From an uncultured bacterium (GTDB lineage: Bacteria > Planctomycetota > UBA8108 > UBA1146), in the NCBI GenBank assembly GCA_913056395.1, contig CAJXMG010000007.1:40760-104759 (forward strand): DNA of 64,000 nucleotides. Reading direction: 5' to 3'. Positions 42,501 through 49,718 of this stretch are shown here, piece by piece. The position numbers and the translations under genes were made by a program. The stretch's first letter is position 1; every line of letters starts with the position of its first letter. The notes beneath the pieces are model-generated. The model searched no databases, had not been told where the DNA came from, and saw nothing but the letters and a program-made list of their open reading frames with translations.

Positions 42501-45280
42501 TTACGTCCTATGCCGCTCAGAATTCGGGAATTCCTCTTCCGGTTCGGGGTTTGCGGGGAACGATTCGTCAAAATCACCCGACGGGAACTCCGGTTCGACT
42601 ATTGGGGTACTCCCTTTCCCTGGCCAACTCGGATCCCAATCTGGGTCTGGAAGACTCCTCCAATCGAACCATTATTGGTCCGGGTGGAGCAACGCTGGCG
42701 TTTGATCTGCAGCCCACCCAGCGAATCGAAAGCATTACCCCTGCGGGTCAAGTGACTCTGGGTCCGTCCAGCTATGCCTTTGCTGATACTACGGCACTGT
42801 TCGCGGTGCCGGGTTTGACCAGCACCATGGAATTGGAACCCTTTACGTCTTCCTCCAATAGCCTGCTGGTTCAAACGCAGACGACGCACCCCTTTGAGTT
42901 GGGATTCCCTCCCCAGGGCTACATTCATATTCGTAAAATTGAGCGAAACTCCGAAGGAGTGATGGTTCACACCCAAAGTGAGTTTGCGAAATACTCCTCG
43001 ATCACCCCCGGACCTGTGCAGGGGCTCTATCGCTTTACTGCCATGGGCAGAGGGCTGTTGGATACGGTGGCCATCGATGGCACCACTGCGACACCCGGTG
43101 ATGTTCGCTTGTCTGTTCGCGGAGTCTCCATCGAAGCGGAGGGGGGTGGCCTCAACGAGATCTATGCGCCTTCCGGTGCGATCCAGATCACCCGTCCGCC
43201 TGGAAGCGCAGTCTTGCCGGGGACCACGGTGATCAATGGCAGGGCAGGTCATCTCGGGAATGCCGAATGGATCCTTTACGACCGCATTGCAGAAGGTCGG
43301 TACTTCATCGTCGACCCGGATGCCCACGAAGTATTCAGGGGCTTCTCGGGGAATCGGTACGTCAATATCGCGGATGCATTCCGCCGCAACCGTCTGCGCC
43401 CCGATCTCGATTCGATCCAGTTCGTTCCTGCAGGAGCTGAGATTGTGCAGGTAGTTCGTGCGGTCGGTGCGGAAGCCTCCGATTTTGACGAAGTGGTCTT
43501 GGGAGATGGTGCCGGAGATCCGCAGAATCGACAGGTCGAGGCTTTGAAGATGCGCATCGACAAGGTTCGTGAGACGGACTCGGGAATTTACATGACATTC
43601 CAGCGTCCGCCGGAAGGAATCTACCGACCCGATCAGGATCCCAGAATTGGTCGCTTCCCAACGGGAAGATTGCCCTCCACGTCCCAGGGAACAATTCAGT
43701 TTGGTCAGGGCGTACAAATGACGGGTGGGGCTTCTGGTAATGGAGTCTCTGCTGCCACGCTGGATGAGGTTCGCTTCTCCCGTCTGGATTCGACGGATGT
43801 TGATACCTACGTCTTTCCGATGGGGTCGACAGGTCTCGTCTCCGGATCATTTGGATTGACCTCTTCGCCCAACATGCCATCCGGAGTGAGGGCAGAGATT
43901 ATTCGCAATTTCTATCGAGATGGGGATTCGGAACGCAGCGGTGGTGCTCTGGACAAATTGCTTCTCGTCGGTAAACCGAGATTGGTCACCTCTTTGAGCC
44001 CAGAGGGGGGAATCAGTCGCAGTTTCAGTCCATCTGATCCCCGGGCTTTCGGTCTGGGTCTCAGGGAAGGGATTCTGTCGGTAGACGGAGAATCGATGCA
44101 CTACTCCTTTGAACCTGGTGAAGTCGAGCCCACCGTTGAGATTTTGCTGGAGGAGAACCTCGCCAGAGATCCTTACCTGGATGAAGAAGCGATCGATGCG
44201 GGTCAGACACTTTTCACTGATCCTCTTCGAGACCTTCGTAGTGAAGTGGTACCGGTGGTGCAGGTCAACACGACCACCGGCCTTCCCCGAAACGGTGGAT
44301 TCCTGGAAATCCTTTCAGGAACATCCCGCGAAATCATCTACTTCGGAAGTGCAAACGGTAATCAGCTCCGGGATGTGCTGCGTGGGCAGTTGGGGACCCC
44401 GGTCAACGGATATGTCTATCAGTGGTCCTACATGAACAACAATGAACCGGTAACGGTGACCAATACGATTCGCATGCGCCTCTTGCCCACTCGGGAAGTG
44501 GACATACTGACCCGCGGAATGCTGCATACGGAACGGGAAGCGAACAGCCTTGCTGTGAATTCCCTGGTTCCGATTCCTGCCATTGCCGTGGGGAGATTGG
44601 CAGGAAACAACACCGAAGTCGAAATTCCCATGATCGGCAATCTGCAAAATTTCCCCCCAGGCGAAGGGTATTTCATCGTTGACGATGGAAATCCGGCCAC
44701 AGCGGATGAGGTTGTTGCCCATGCGGGCAAGGTGGAAAACGGCTTCCGTCTCTTCAGGGATGATCGCAGCGGCCGAGGAATCTTCCGGGGACGTTTTGGA
44801 ACCCCTATCGGCAACTTTGTTCGCGATGTCCCTGTCGTTGAATTCATGGCTCGCCATCACGATCATTATCAACCTCGTGTTGAATCGAAGGATCTTCAAT
44901 ATTTTGAAAGAGCCTGGACGATGCCGGGGACGGTTTGGGATCGTTTGACCTGGGGTGTGGAGGAAAGCCGAAATCGCAGGACCGGTGGGACAGTGAGGGT
45001 GTTGGCGCGCTTTGAAGGGGAGCCTTCATGGGATTCGGAGCCAACCAATGAACCCGGTGGGATCTACCAATTCGATGATCCTGATGCTGATAACATCATC
45101 GATCTTTTGGCAGACCAAATGGAGTTGAGGATCTACTTCCGCCACCGCGACGGAGCATATGGACCTTTGCCGGGTGGTGGGTGGAATGACGAATGGAAAC
45201 ACCTTCCTGTGCTCAAACAATTGTCCGTGGAGCATCGCAAGGAGTGGCGAGTCCTGCATCATGAGGAGATTCCCTTCTAA
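39581..45280 (+). CDS. gspK: Giant GspK-like pseudopilin (1,899 residues)
   Basis: The N-terminus is a GspK-type leader and helix (SG/MALLMVVLVLAALAAIGTPF) without Glu5, as usual for the tip pseudopilin. GspK hallmarks follow: DEQGKVNINTAMPNLVGNLL (about 132-151) and a second helix-hairpin-helix piece HPININTAPARVIQAVLTG (about 535-553). Known GspK proteins are about 300-350 residues; here over 1,300 more residues follow. They include a LamG-like domain (about 800-930) and several copies of a beta module with a YxG...RGxxGT...GxxV signature (near 200-236, 955-1008, 1572-1625 and 1694-1755). The start is GTG 39581 inside the end of the previous gene. If it caps a pseudopilus it would place a very large head at the tip. 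Confidence 0.85.
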   Translation: MVEQLRLNKQQSGMALLMVVLVLAALAAIGTPFLASMRLQESGAAKTLADHKARLAARSARDHAVSHLFDTYHSRERDFWTPGENAGDLVDDLEDLQVVFPESMATEPLDQSESSLLTMRGEGDRILDARVTDEQGKVNINTAMPNLVGNLLAGSHLSENITFDEELETLPLDDTSMFPADDDPDTIDGVVVILNPIFFTTEAVSYTGKTEEGLTGVFRGQYLSGTWEHQKGWPVFDLRGYKTFLHRLANLSDGEIASFRTPLGIRQIADWSVVPYFLQTLAVVGLSIDNMADWGLTPEMLVRAGLDPSILSREPEDVDEGEYRDARKMFLDNGIPRDVVDLVESVRGKAGVIEASKVVEDFGGLDRARGNAFKGVYQTFIAPQLKRIRTQSQKYFPGAVTAYQEIFDIPDMETISAREFENIREYITTNSTMPRSWSQEQMVEGEISNSALLGVPQMRLPRYDFFNPGTVVRIRSANDPNKVEYGLAAGAFPTPRGGFRGGGRGSIFQGGVILKEPLKYEWAEREALVSASMRHPININTAPARVIQAVLTGVSTQRFGREFNSVSVEEARKLTSRLLEEMPIEGFEEFRTIVENAQLSGDLDGTDSNAILINALNPNHPRLSVSTTGFCYRTHDVYTIESTGISRSGAGFPESTVRLREIVEVAPPESLFLRLETQFDWTALYSTRNTGGGRFSRFNSTFLPGMASNLMVTGPVSMNGRQFTAPSMDEGTLRGETLTVLGLRLNYGFGQLGLFEVESFADTVEGRELEDGPWSRGTFIETTLPQGNIPPGSGGQVELQQAVTDALSTVPAMVEFWYRPRWGSRGQNHTIFDMPGAQQDPWRDRVRLFFDSDTQELVLQVFDETGSALAWDTDFAPCAEIRHPITANSFADDTWYHLTAGWRSTRPGGLVLMIDRKPVGRHSWLTRLAAPLNGTALRPALEDPEIIQRFPPSGTLQIGSEAIDYIKSDGNLLFTSYAAQNSGIPLPVRGLRGTIRQNHPTGTPVRLLGYSLSLANSDPNLGLEDSSNRTIIGPGGATLAFDLQPTQRIESITPAGQVTLGPSSYAFADTTALFAVPGLTSTMELEPFTSSSNSLLVQTQTTHPFELGFPPQGYIHIRKIERNSEGVMVHTQSEFAKYSSITPGPVQGLYRFTAMGRGLLDTVAIDGTTATPGDVRLSVRGVSIEAEGGGLNEIYAPSGAIQITRPPGSAVLPGTTVINGRAGHLGNAEWILYDRIAEGRYFIVDPDAHEVFRGFSGNRYVNIADAFRRNRLRPDLDSIQFVPAGAEIVQVVRAVGAEASDFDEVVLGDGAGDPQNRQVEALKMRIDKVRETDSGIYMTFQRPPEGIYRPDQDPRIGRFPTGRLPSTSQGTIQFGQGVQMTGGASGNGVSAATLDEVRFSRLDSTDVDTYVFPMGSTGLVSGSFGLTSSPNMPSGVRAEIIRNFYRDGDSERSGGALDKLLLVGKPRLVTSLSPEGGISRSFSPSDPRAFGLGLREGILSVDGESMHYSFEPGEVEPTVEILLEENLARDPYLDEEAIDAGQTLFTDPLRDLRSEVVPVVQVNTTTGLPRNGGFLEILSGTSREIIYFGSANGNQLRDVLRGQLGTPVNGYVYQWSYMNNNEPVTVTNTIRMRLLPTREVDILTRGMLHTEREANSLAVNSLVPIPAIAVGRLAGNNTEVEIPMIGNLQNFPPGEGYFIVDDGNPATADEVVAHAGKVENGFRLFRDDRSGRGIFRGRFGTPIGNFVRDVPVVEFMARHHDHYQPRVESKDLQYFERAWTMPGTVWDRLTWGVEESRNRRTGGTVRVLARFEGEPSWDSEPTNEPGGIYQFDDPDADNIIDLLADQMELRIYFRHRDGAYGPLPGGGWNDEWKHLPVLKQLSVEHRKEWRVLHHEEIPF

Positions 45281-46365
45281 TGAATTCCCGCGAGTCCGGA
45301 CTGACCCTGATTGAGATCCTGGTGGCCCTGGGAGTATTCATGCTCCTGGGCTCGAGTCTCGTGATGTTCCTCCGTGACGGCATGTCCACATGGCAGATTG
45401 GTGAGTCTCGCAGGGAGGCGTACGAGCGTGCCGGGGCGATCATGGATCTGATAGGGGATGATTTGCGATCTGCCTTCACTCAATCTGACCCCGGACCGGG
45501 TGACGGGCTGGTCGATGTCCTGCTTCTCTGCGACCGCGACGCTTTCAATCGACCCCGATTGCGATTGGTTCGAACCCTTTCCGATGAAACCCGCAACCCG
45601 GTGACTCGAATTGCAGGGGCCTATACAGGCGGCCTTGCAGAAGTGGATTACCGCAATGACTCCAGAGAGGCCCAGCTGGGGATCCTCCGTGCACCCGGAG
45701 GTTTGGCAGAGGTTGCTTACCAAATGGGGCCTGAGAATGGCTCAGAGGTGCTCTGGAGGGGCTTCAAGACCCCTATAGGCGGTGAGTCTTCCCTGTTTGA
45801 GGATATCAATCTCGCTCCCGATGTCGATGGTGCACCGATGCGCTGTCGACCGATTGCAGATGGAGTCCTCTACCTCGGTTTCTCCTTCTGGGGAGGGGAC
45901 CGTCGGCGCTGGGTGGATGGGGTCAGTCAGCCTCCGTTGGATCGCTGGGATTCGACGCGAGCGATCTTGGCGTTCGACGATTCGGAAGATTTCGAATGGT
46001 CTGCTGCCAGTCGGGATGTTCATGAAGACGATGTCTTTCCCGATACCGTTGAGATCCAGTTGGTTCTGAATCCTGCAAGATCGCGAGCTTTGGCTCGGAT
46101 CGTGACAGACATTGGGGAGTCGGACGAAGATCTTCCTCTCAATAGTGTGGCCGAGTATTCCCGGGATGGAGAGTTGTTTGTACGCCTCGATTCTGAATGG
46201 ATCCAGGTCGGAAGCATCTCCGGTAATCGCTTGATCAACTGTATTCGTGGAGTTCGGGGAACAAAAGCCCAGGAGCATTTGAAGGGGACCCGGGTGGTCA
46301 GTGGCACCGAGTTCCGCAGAACGGTCCGAATTCCCGGATATCGGGATGCGCGAGGCCCACGATGA
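45280..46365 (+). CDS. gspJ: GspJ-like minor pseudopilin with extra beta module
   Basis: This 361-residue protein has the prepilin start MNSRESG/LTLIEILVALGVFMLLGSSLV and a GspJ-like helix. The body is beta-rich (LVDVLLLCDRDAFNRPRLRL, GVLYLGFSFWG). Residues of about 289-342 contain EWIQVGSISGNRL then IRGVRGTKAQEHLKGTRVV, the same module found several times in the giant GspK-like protein next to it. GspJ normally has about 200 residues. J and K form part of the tip complex in type II secretion, so sharing an added module is consistent with contact. Start overlaps the stop of gspK (TAATG). Confidence 0.85.
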   Translation: MNSRESGLTLIEILVALGVFMLLGSSLVMFLRDGMSTWQIGESRREAYERAGAIMDLIGDDLRSAFTQSDPGPGDGLVDVLLLCDRDAFNRPRLRLVRTLSDETRNPVTRIAGAYTGGLAEVDYRNDSREAQLGILRAPGGLAEVAYQMGPENGSEVLWRGFKTPIGGESSLFEDINLAPDVDGAPMRCRPIADGVLYLGFSFWGGDRRRWVDGVSQPPLDRWDSTRAILAFDDSEDFEWSAASRDVHEDDVFPDTVEIQLVLNPARSRALARIVTDIGESDEDLPLNSVAEYSRDGELFVRLDSEWIQVGSISGNRLINCIRGVRGTKAQEHLKGTRVVSGTEFRRTVRIPGYRDARGPR

Positions 46366-46805
46366 ATCTGCAGCAAGACACCCAATTGCCCAGGCGTGAA
46401 GGTGGTTTTTCTCTTCTGGAAGTGATCGTGGCCCTGGGAATTCTCTCTGTGGGAATTGCTGCTGCAGTTTCCCTTTTTACCGCGGGGACCGCAGCGCACA
46501 GTCGTGCAGTGGATCGCTTGAAGAGTATCGAGATTTCCGAATCTATCTTTGCAGCAGTCGAAGGGGCGCTTCGGGATGGCGCCGATCTTGACGACATTCG
46601 CAATGGTGATGTCATCACGGACATTCTTTCCCGTTGGCCTGGAGTTACCGTCGATCTTTCCTTCTCGACGGTTCCCAAACCGGAGTTTGTGGATGCGGTG
46701 GTGGTTCGAATGCGAATCAAGCGAACGTCCAGAGGGCAACAGGTCGAAGAGTCCTTTGAGCAGATTATCGCACGCAGCAGAAGTGTGAGATTGATCCCCG
46801 AGTAA
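46362..46805 (+). CDS. gspI: GspI-like minor pseudopilin
   Basis: This 147-residue protein has a leader MNLQQDTQLPRREGG cleaved before FSLLEVIVALGILSVGIAAA, with Glu5 intact. The helix continues with AHSRAVDRLKSIEISESIFAA, as in GspI. Unlike the other pseudopilins in this operon it is of normal family length. It ends the eleven-gene operon. Its TAA stop is one base from the convergent holA stop. Confidence 0.88.
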   Translation: MNLQQDTQLPRREGGFSLLEVIVALGILSVGIAAAVSLFTAGTAAHSRAVDRLKSIEISESIFAAVEGALRDGADLDDIRNGDVITDILSRWPGVTVDLSFSTVPKPEFVDAVVVRMRIKRTSRGQQVEESFEQIIARSRSVRLIPE

Positions 46806-46806
46806 C

Positions 46807-47928
46807 TCAGACAGACAGGATGGCTCTTTCGAGCATCTCTTCCGGTTTGGCACCGGCCCCCGATTTCATCTGCCAATCAAGTTCGATCAATGTGGCGACG
46901 ATGCGGTCGACTCGGGCTGCGTCGCAATGTTTGTATTGGAGTCGGATCTTCGGCAGAAAGGGTCTTGCCAGAGTCGTCTCCGCAAGGATCTCTTTTTCTC
47001 CGCCGCCATTTTCGACAATGCGTCGGACGTCCCGTAGCTCCCGGGCCCTTTTCAGTGCCAGAGCGGAGCATTGCAACATCAAGGCCTGGGGGTTCTTGAC
47101 CCTTTGGTCCTTCTCGTCGAGCCAACCCGTCTCGAGCATTTGCTTCAATAGTTGCAGTGCTTCCGGACGCTTTCTTTCAAACCAGCGATCGACGAGGTCA
47201 AACGCGGATCCATCGCCACCGGTGGGGAGATGGTCGAGAAGCAGATCCTCGGTGACAGTGGTGTGTCCCTCCGCAGAGCAGATCAGACTGACTTTTTCAA
47301 TGGTTTGGGCCAGTGGGGCCATGACCGGACCCATTCGATCGATCATCATTTGCGCTGATTTGGCATCGATCCGGAGTTTGGCCTGACTGAAGCGGTGAAC
47401 GAGCCATTGATTGAGCTCATTGTCCCAGGGGCGAGCATCCGGTCTCCAGGGGGGCGGTCTGTGGAAGGGCCTGTCTGCGGTGATCCACCATCCGGTTTCC
47501 TTGAGTGTTTTCGATACCTTGGAACGACCGTCCAGTTGTTCGGCAATCAGGATCAGCAAGGAAGTGGGTTGGGCAGATCCGATGAAATCGATCCATGAAT
47601 CTGCCGATGTTTTCAACCAGCGGTCTGCACCTTCAAGAACCACGATGGGAATCCCACCGAAGAGACTGGGGGTCTGAAGGTCATCGAAGATATCCTGAAG
47701 GCGACTTTCATCCGGGCGCGTTTGGGCGGAAATCGTTTGAATGGCGTCTGCCGGAGGTTTTCCACCTTCAAGACTGGAAAGGATCAGATCGCGGGCTTCC
47801 CTGCGCAAAAGGTCCTCTTTTCCGACGATCACAGCCACCGCCGGAAACTGCTCCTGGAGTTTCCGTGCGAGGGTGCTGACGGAAAGGGTGTTGCCGCCGG
47901 ATCGTCTTGAGGTGCGCTTCTTGGCCAT
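46807..47928 (-). CDS. holA: DNA polymerase III delta subunit
   Basis: This 373-residue protein matches HolA, the clamp-loader subunit that opens the sliding clamp. The N-terminal AAA+-like domain shows VAVIVGKEDLLRREARDLIL and a SLFGGIPIVVLEGADRWL strand, with no functional Walker A, as expected for delta. The middle has the lid-type region, and the C-terminal collar domain includes AFDLVDRWFERKRPEALQLLKQMLE. The basic extension MAKKRTSRRSGG at the start is lineage-specific. It is divergent from the riboswitch-controlled transcript. Confidence 0.9.
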   Translation of the reverse strand: MAKKRTSRRSGGNTLSVSTLARKLQEQFPAVAVIVGKEDLLRREARDLILSSLEGGKPPADAIQTISAQTRPDESRLQDIFDDLQTPSLFGGIPIVVLEGADRWLKTSADSWIDFIGSAQPTSLLILIAEQLDGRSKVSKTLKETGWWITADRPFHRPPPWRPDARPWDNELNQWLVHRFSQAKLRIDAKSAQMMIDRMGPVMAPLAQTIEKVSLICSAEGHTTVTEDLLLDHLPTGGDGSAFDLVDRWFERKRPEALQLLKQMLETGWLDEKDQRVKNPQALMLQCSALALKRARELRDVRRIVENGGGEKEILAETTLARPFLPKIRLQYKHCDAARVDRIVATLIELDWQMKSGAGAKPEEMLERAILSV

Positions 47929-47971
47929 GGGAACAGTTTCCGGGATATGGGGCTGATTTCAAGTTGCCGCC

Positions 47972-47999
47972 TTGACTCCGGATAGGGCTGGGATACTCT
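47972..47999 (+). promoter_or_regulatory. Sigma-70-type promoter of the cobalamin riboswitch transcript
   Basis: TTGACT (47972-47977) and TACTCT (47994-47999) are separated by 16 bases and lie immediately before the riboswitch, which would place the transcript start near 48007. The match is good at -35 and moderate at -10. Confidence 0.55.
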
Positions 48000-48007
48000 C
48001 CAGCAGT

Positions 48008-48178
48008 CAAGAAATGATCCGGGGGGTCCGGATCGGAAGTGTGGTGAAATTCCACCGCGGTGCCGCCGCTGTAACCGATGACAAACCTTGCAGGCAGGGT
48101 ATTTATTGCCCGCCAGCCACTGCGACGAAAGTTGTGGGAAGGCGCAAGGGGAGGTTGATTCGGGAGCCAGAAGACCTT
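48008..48178 (+). ncRNA. Cobalamin (AdoCbl-type) riboswitch
   Basis: The conserved elements of the B12 riboswitch appear in order. They are CGGAAGTGTGGTGAAATTCC (from 48033), the GCGG...GCCGCCGCTGTAACCGATGAC core, the B12 box GCCAGCCACTGCGACG (from 48113), then GTGGGAAGGCGCAAG, and the closing GGGAGCCAGAAGACC up to about 48176. The aptamer ends about 20 bases before the candidate GTG start codons at 48200/48203, so binding could mask the AAGG ribosome-binding site. Known riboswitches of this class usually switch genes off when cobalamin is abundant. The exact ends are estimated. Confidence 0.9.
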
Positions 48179-48202
48179 CTTGACGGAATCTCGAGCAAGG
48201 TG

Positions 48203-49633
48203 GTGTATTTGTCTGTCTGTGTTTCTTGGCCTATTGGCCAAATTCGTCGCTTCGTCAGCATTTCCAATTTTCTGCATGTTTTCAAAGGCCGCCTGAGCCA
48301 CCGTGCGCTGTGTGCGTTGGTGTTGGCAGTGCTGTTCTCTGCTTTCCTCCAGACCGACAGGGTCGTCGCCCAGCCTGCAGAAGCCAGTATTGCGGTGACG
48401 GTTCCCGGTTCTCTGGTGGACTCACATCCATACGGATTGGTTTCCGATCCGAAAAGCAGCCTTGGCTACTGTGCGATTGCCGGTGACGTGACTCCCTTTG
48501 GTGAAGCGGTACCGGACTATGCAAACTTCGTCGTCGCAGAACTGGATCTGCACTCACTTGAAGTGATCCGCACCTTTGAAGTGGGTTACTATCCCACCGA
48601 AATGCAACTTTTGGGTCAGGGCCTCTACGTCACTTGCAGCAATGACTCAAACCTGTACAAAATCGATCTTCCAAGCGGAGTGGTGGATTCATTCCCCATG
48701 ACCGATTCGACCGGAAATCCCGTGGGATTCCTCTCCGGATTGAATGTAGATTCTTCAGGAAACGTTCTGGTCGGCTCCAATGGAGGAAACTTCGATGGAT
48801 CCGATGAGAACATCCTTGTTTTCGATCCTGTTGGCGAAGCCATCACCCAGCGTATTGAGGTCGCCGGATCGATTACCCGCTTCATGGTTCGCAATGGAGA
48901 GTTGATTGTTCCTCTGGGATATCCGGACAACGATTTCACCGCAGCGCCGAGAGTCGTCTGGATCGATCTCATCAGCGGGTCTGTGGTCGGATCTCTCAAC
49001 TTTGACGTCGACACCGCTGATTTCCCGGGGCCCAGTGACATTGAGGATCTGGGTGATGGCAGTGCGGTTGTCTCCATCTATGGCGGCAGCTCTGAAGTTT
49101 TTCATATCGACCTCGATCAAAAGAGCCTGATCCAGACCCTGCCCATGGGTGGAGGCGACCTCACCCAGGCCGCTCTTCAATCTTTGGGTGGTGGAGTTTT
49201 TCTGGTGAGTGATCTTTTGGCTGGCTGGATACGAAAAGTGGACTCGCTGACGGGCGAGATCAGCGACTTTGGTTCCGGCTTGTCTCTTCCTGTAGACATG
49301 ATTCTCAAATCGGGTCGATTGTTCGTATCCGAGCAGGGCATTGAATCGGTTTCGGTCTACTCAATTCCCGGATCATTCATTCGGGGCGACTCCAATATGG
49401 ACCGCACCATCGATGTCAGCGATCCGGTGACTCTGCTTGAGTACCTCTTTGTGGGTGGAGATCTTACTTGCCAGGATGCGGGAGACGTCAACGACGACGG
49501 CCTGTTGGACATTGCCGACGCGGTGAATGTTCTCGAGTACCTGTTTTCTGACGGTGTCGCCCCCGGTTTCCCCTTCCCTGTAGGAGGAACCGATCTGGAG
49601 CCTGACAGCCTGGACTGCGCCCACTCTTCTTGA
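48203..49633 (+). CDS. Secreted beta-propeller/dockerin-like protein under B12 riboswitch control
   Basis: About 476 residues: a signal peptide (ALCALVLAVLFSAFLQTDRVVA), a YncE-like beta-propeller of about 330 residues, then two dockerin-like calcium loops. The propeller has recurring blade units such as LYVTCSNDSNLYKIDLPSG, ENILVFDPVGEAITQRIEV and VVSIYGGSSEVFHIDL. The calcium loops are RGDSNMDRTIDVSDPVTLLE and GDVNDDGLLDIADAVNVLE, each followed by YLF. The frame is open from 47972, but that region is the riboswitch, and no in-frame ATG occurs near the signal peptide. GTG 48200 or 48203 after GAGCAAGG is the most likely start. The upstream riboswitch implies a cobalamin-related role; Bacteroides BtuG, a surface beta-propeller that binds B12 very tightly, is the closest functional parallel. 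Confidence 0.8.
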   Translation: MYLSVCVSWPIGQIRRFVSISNFLHVFKGRLSHRALCALVLAVLFSAFLQTDRVVAQPAEASIAVTVPGSLVDSHPYGLVSDPKSSLGYCAIAGDVTPFGEAVPDYANFVVAELDLHSLEVIRTFEVGYYPTEMQLLGQGLYVTCSNDSNLYKIDLPSGVVDSFPMTDSTGNPVGFLSGLNVDSSGNVLVGSNGGNFDGSDENILVFDPVGEAITQRIEVAGSITRFMVRNGELIVPLGYPDNDFTAAPRVVWIDLISGSVVGSLNFDVDTADFPGPSDIEDLGDGSAVVSIYGGSSEVFHIDLDQKSLIQTLPMGGGDLTQAALQSLGGGVFLVSDLLAGWIRKVDSLTGEISDFGSGLSLPVDMILKSGRLFVSEQGIESVSVYSIPGSFIRGDSNMDRTIDVSDPVTLLEYLFVGGDLTCQDAGDVNDDGLLDIADAVNVLEYLFSDGVAPGFPFPVGGTDLEPDSLDCAHSS

Positions 49634-49718
49634 TGATTGGAAAGAGGATTGTTTACAATCCGATTGTCGCAGTTTTGAATAATTTTGAACTCTGGAATGA
49701 AAGCGGGAAGCGAGTTTC

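Noticed and set aside
42599..43717. A 372-codon open frame antisense to the giant GspK-like gene
   Set aside because: No motifs, no ribosome-binding site, and the sense frame is continuous through it.
47972..48202. Coding sequence upstream of the propeller signal peptide
   Set aside because: The frame is open but the region is the promoter and cobalamin riboswitch, so it is unlikely to be translated.
49646..49661. GGATTG/CAATCC hairpin between the propeller genes as a terminator
   Set aside because: Only six pairs and no T-run directly after; termination is not supported, though it is mentioned as uncertainty for co-transcription.
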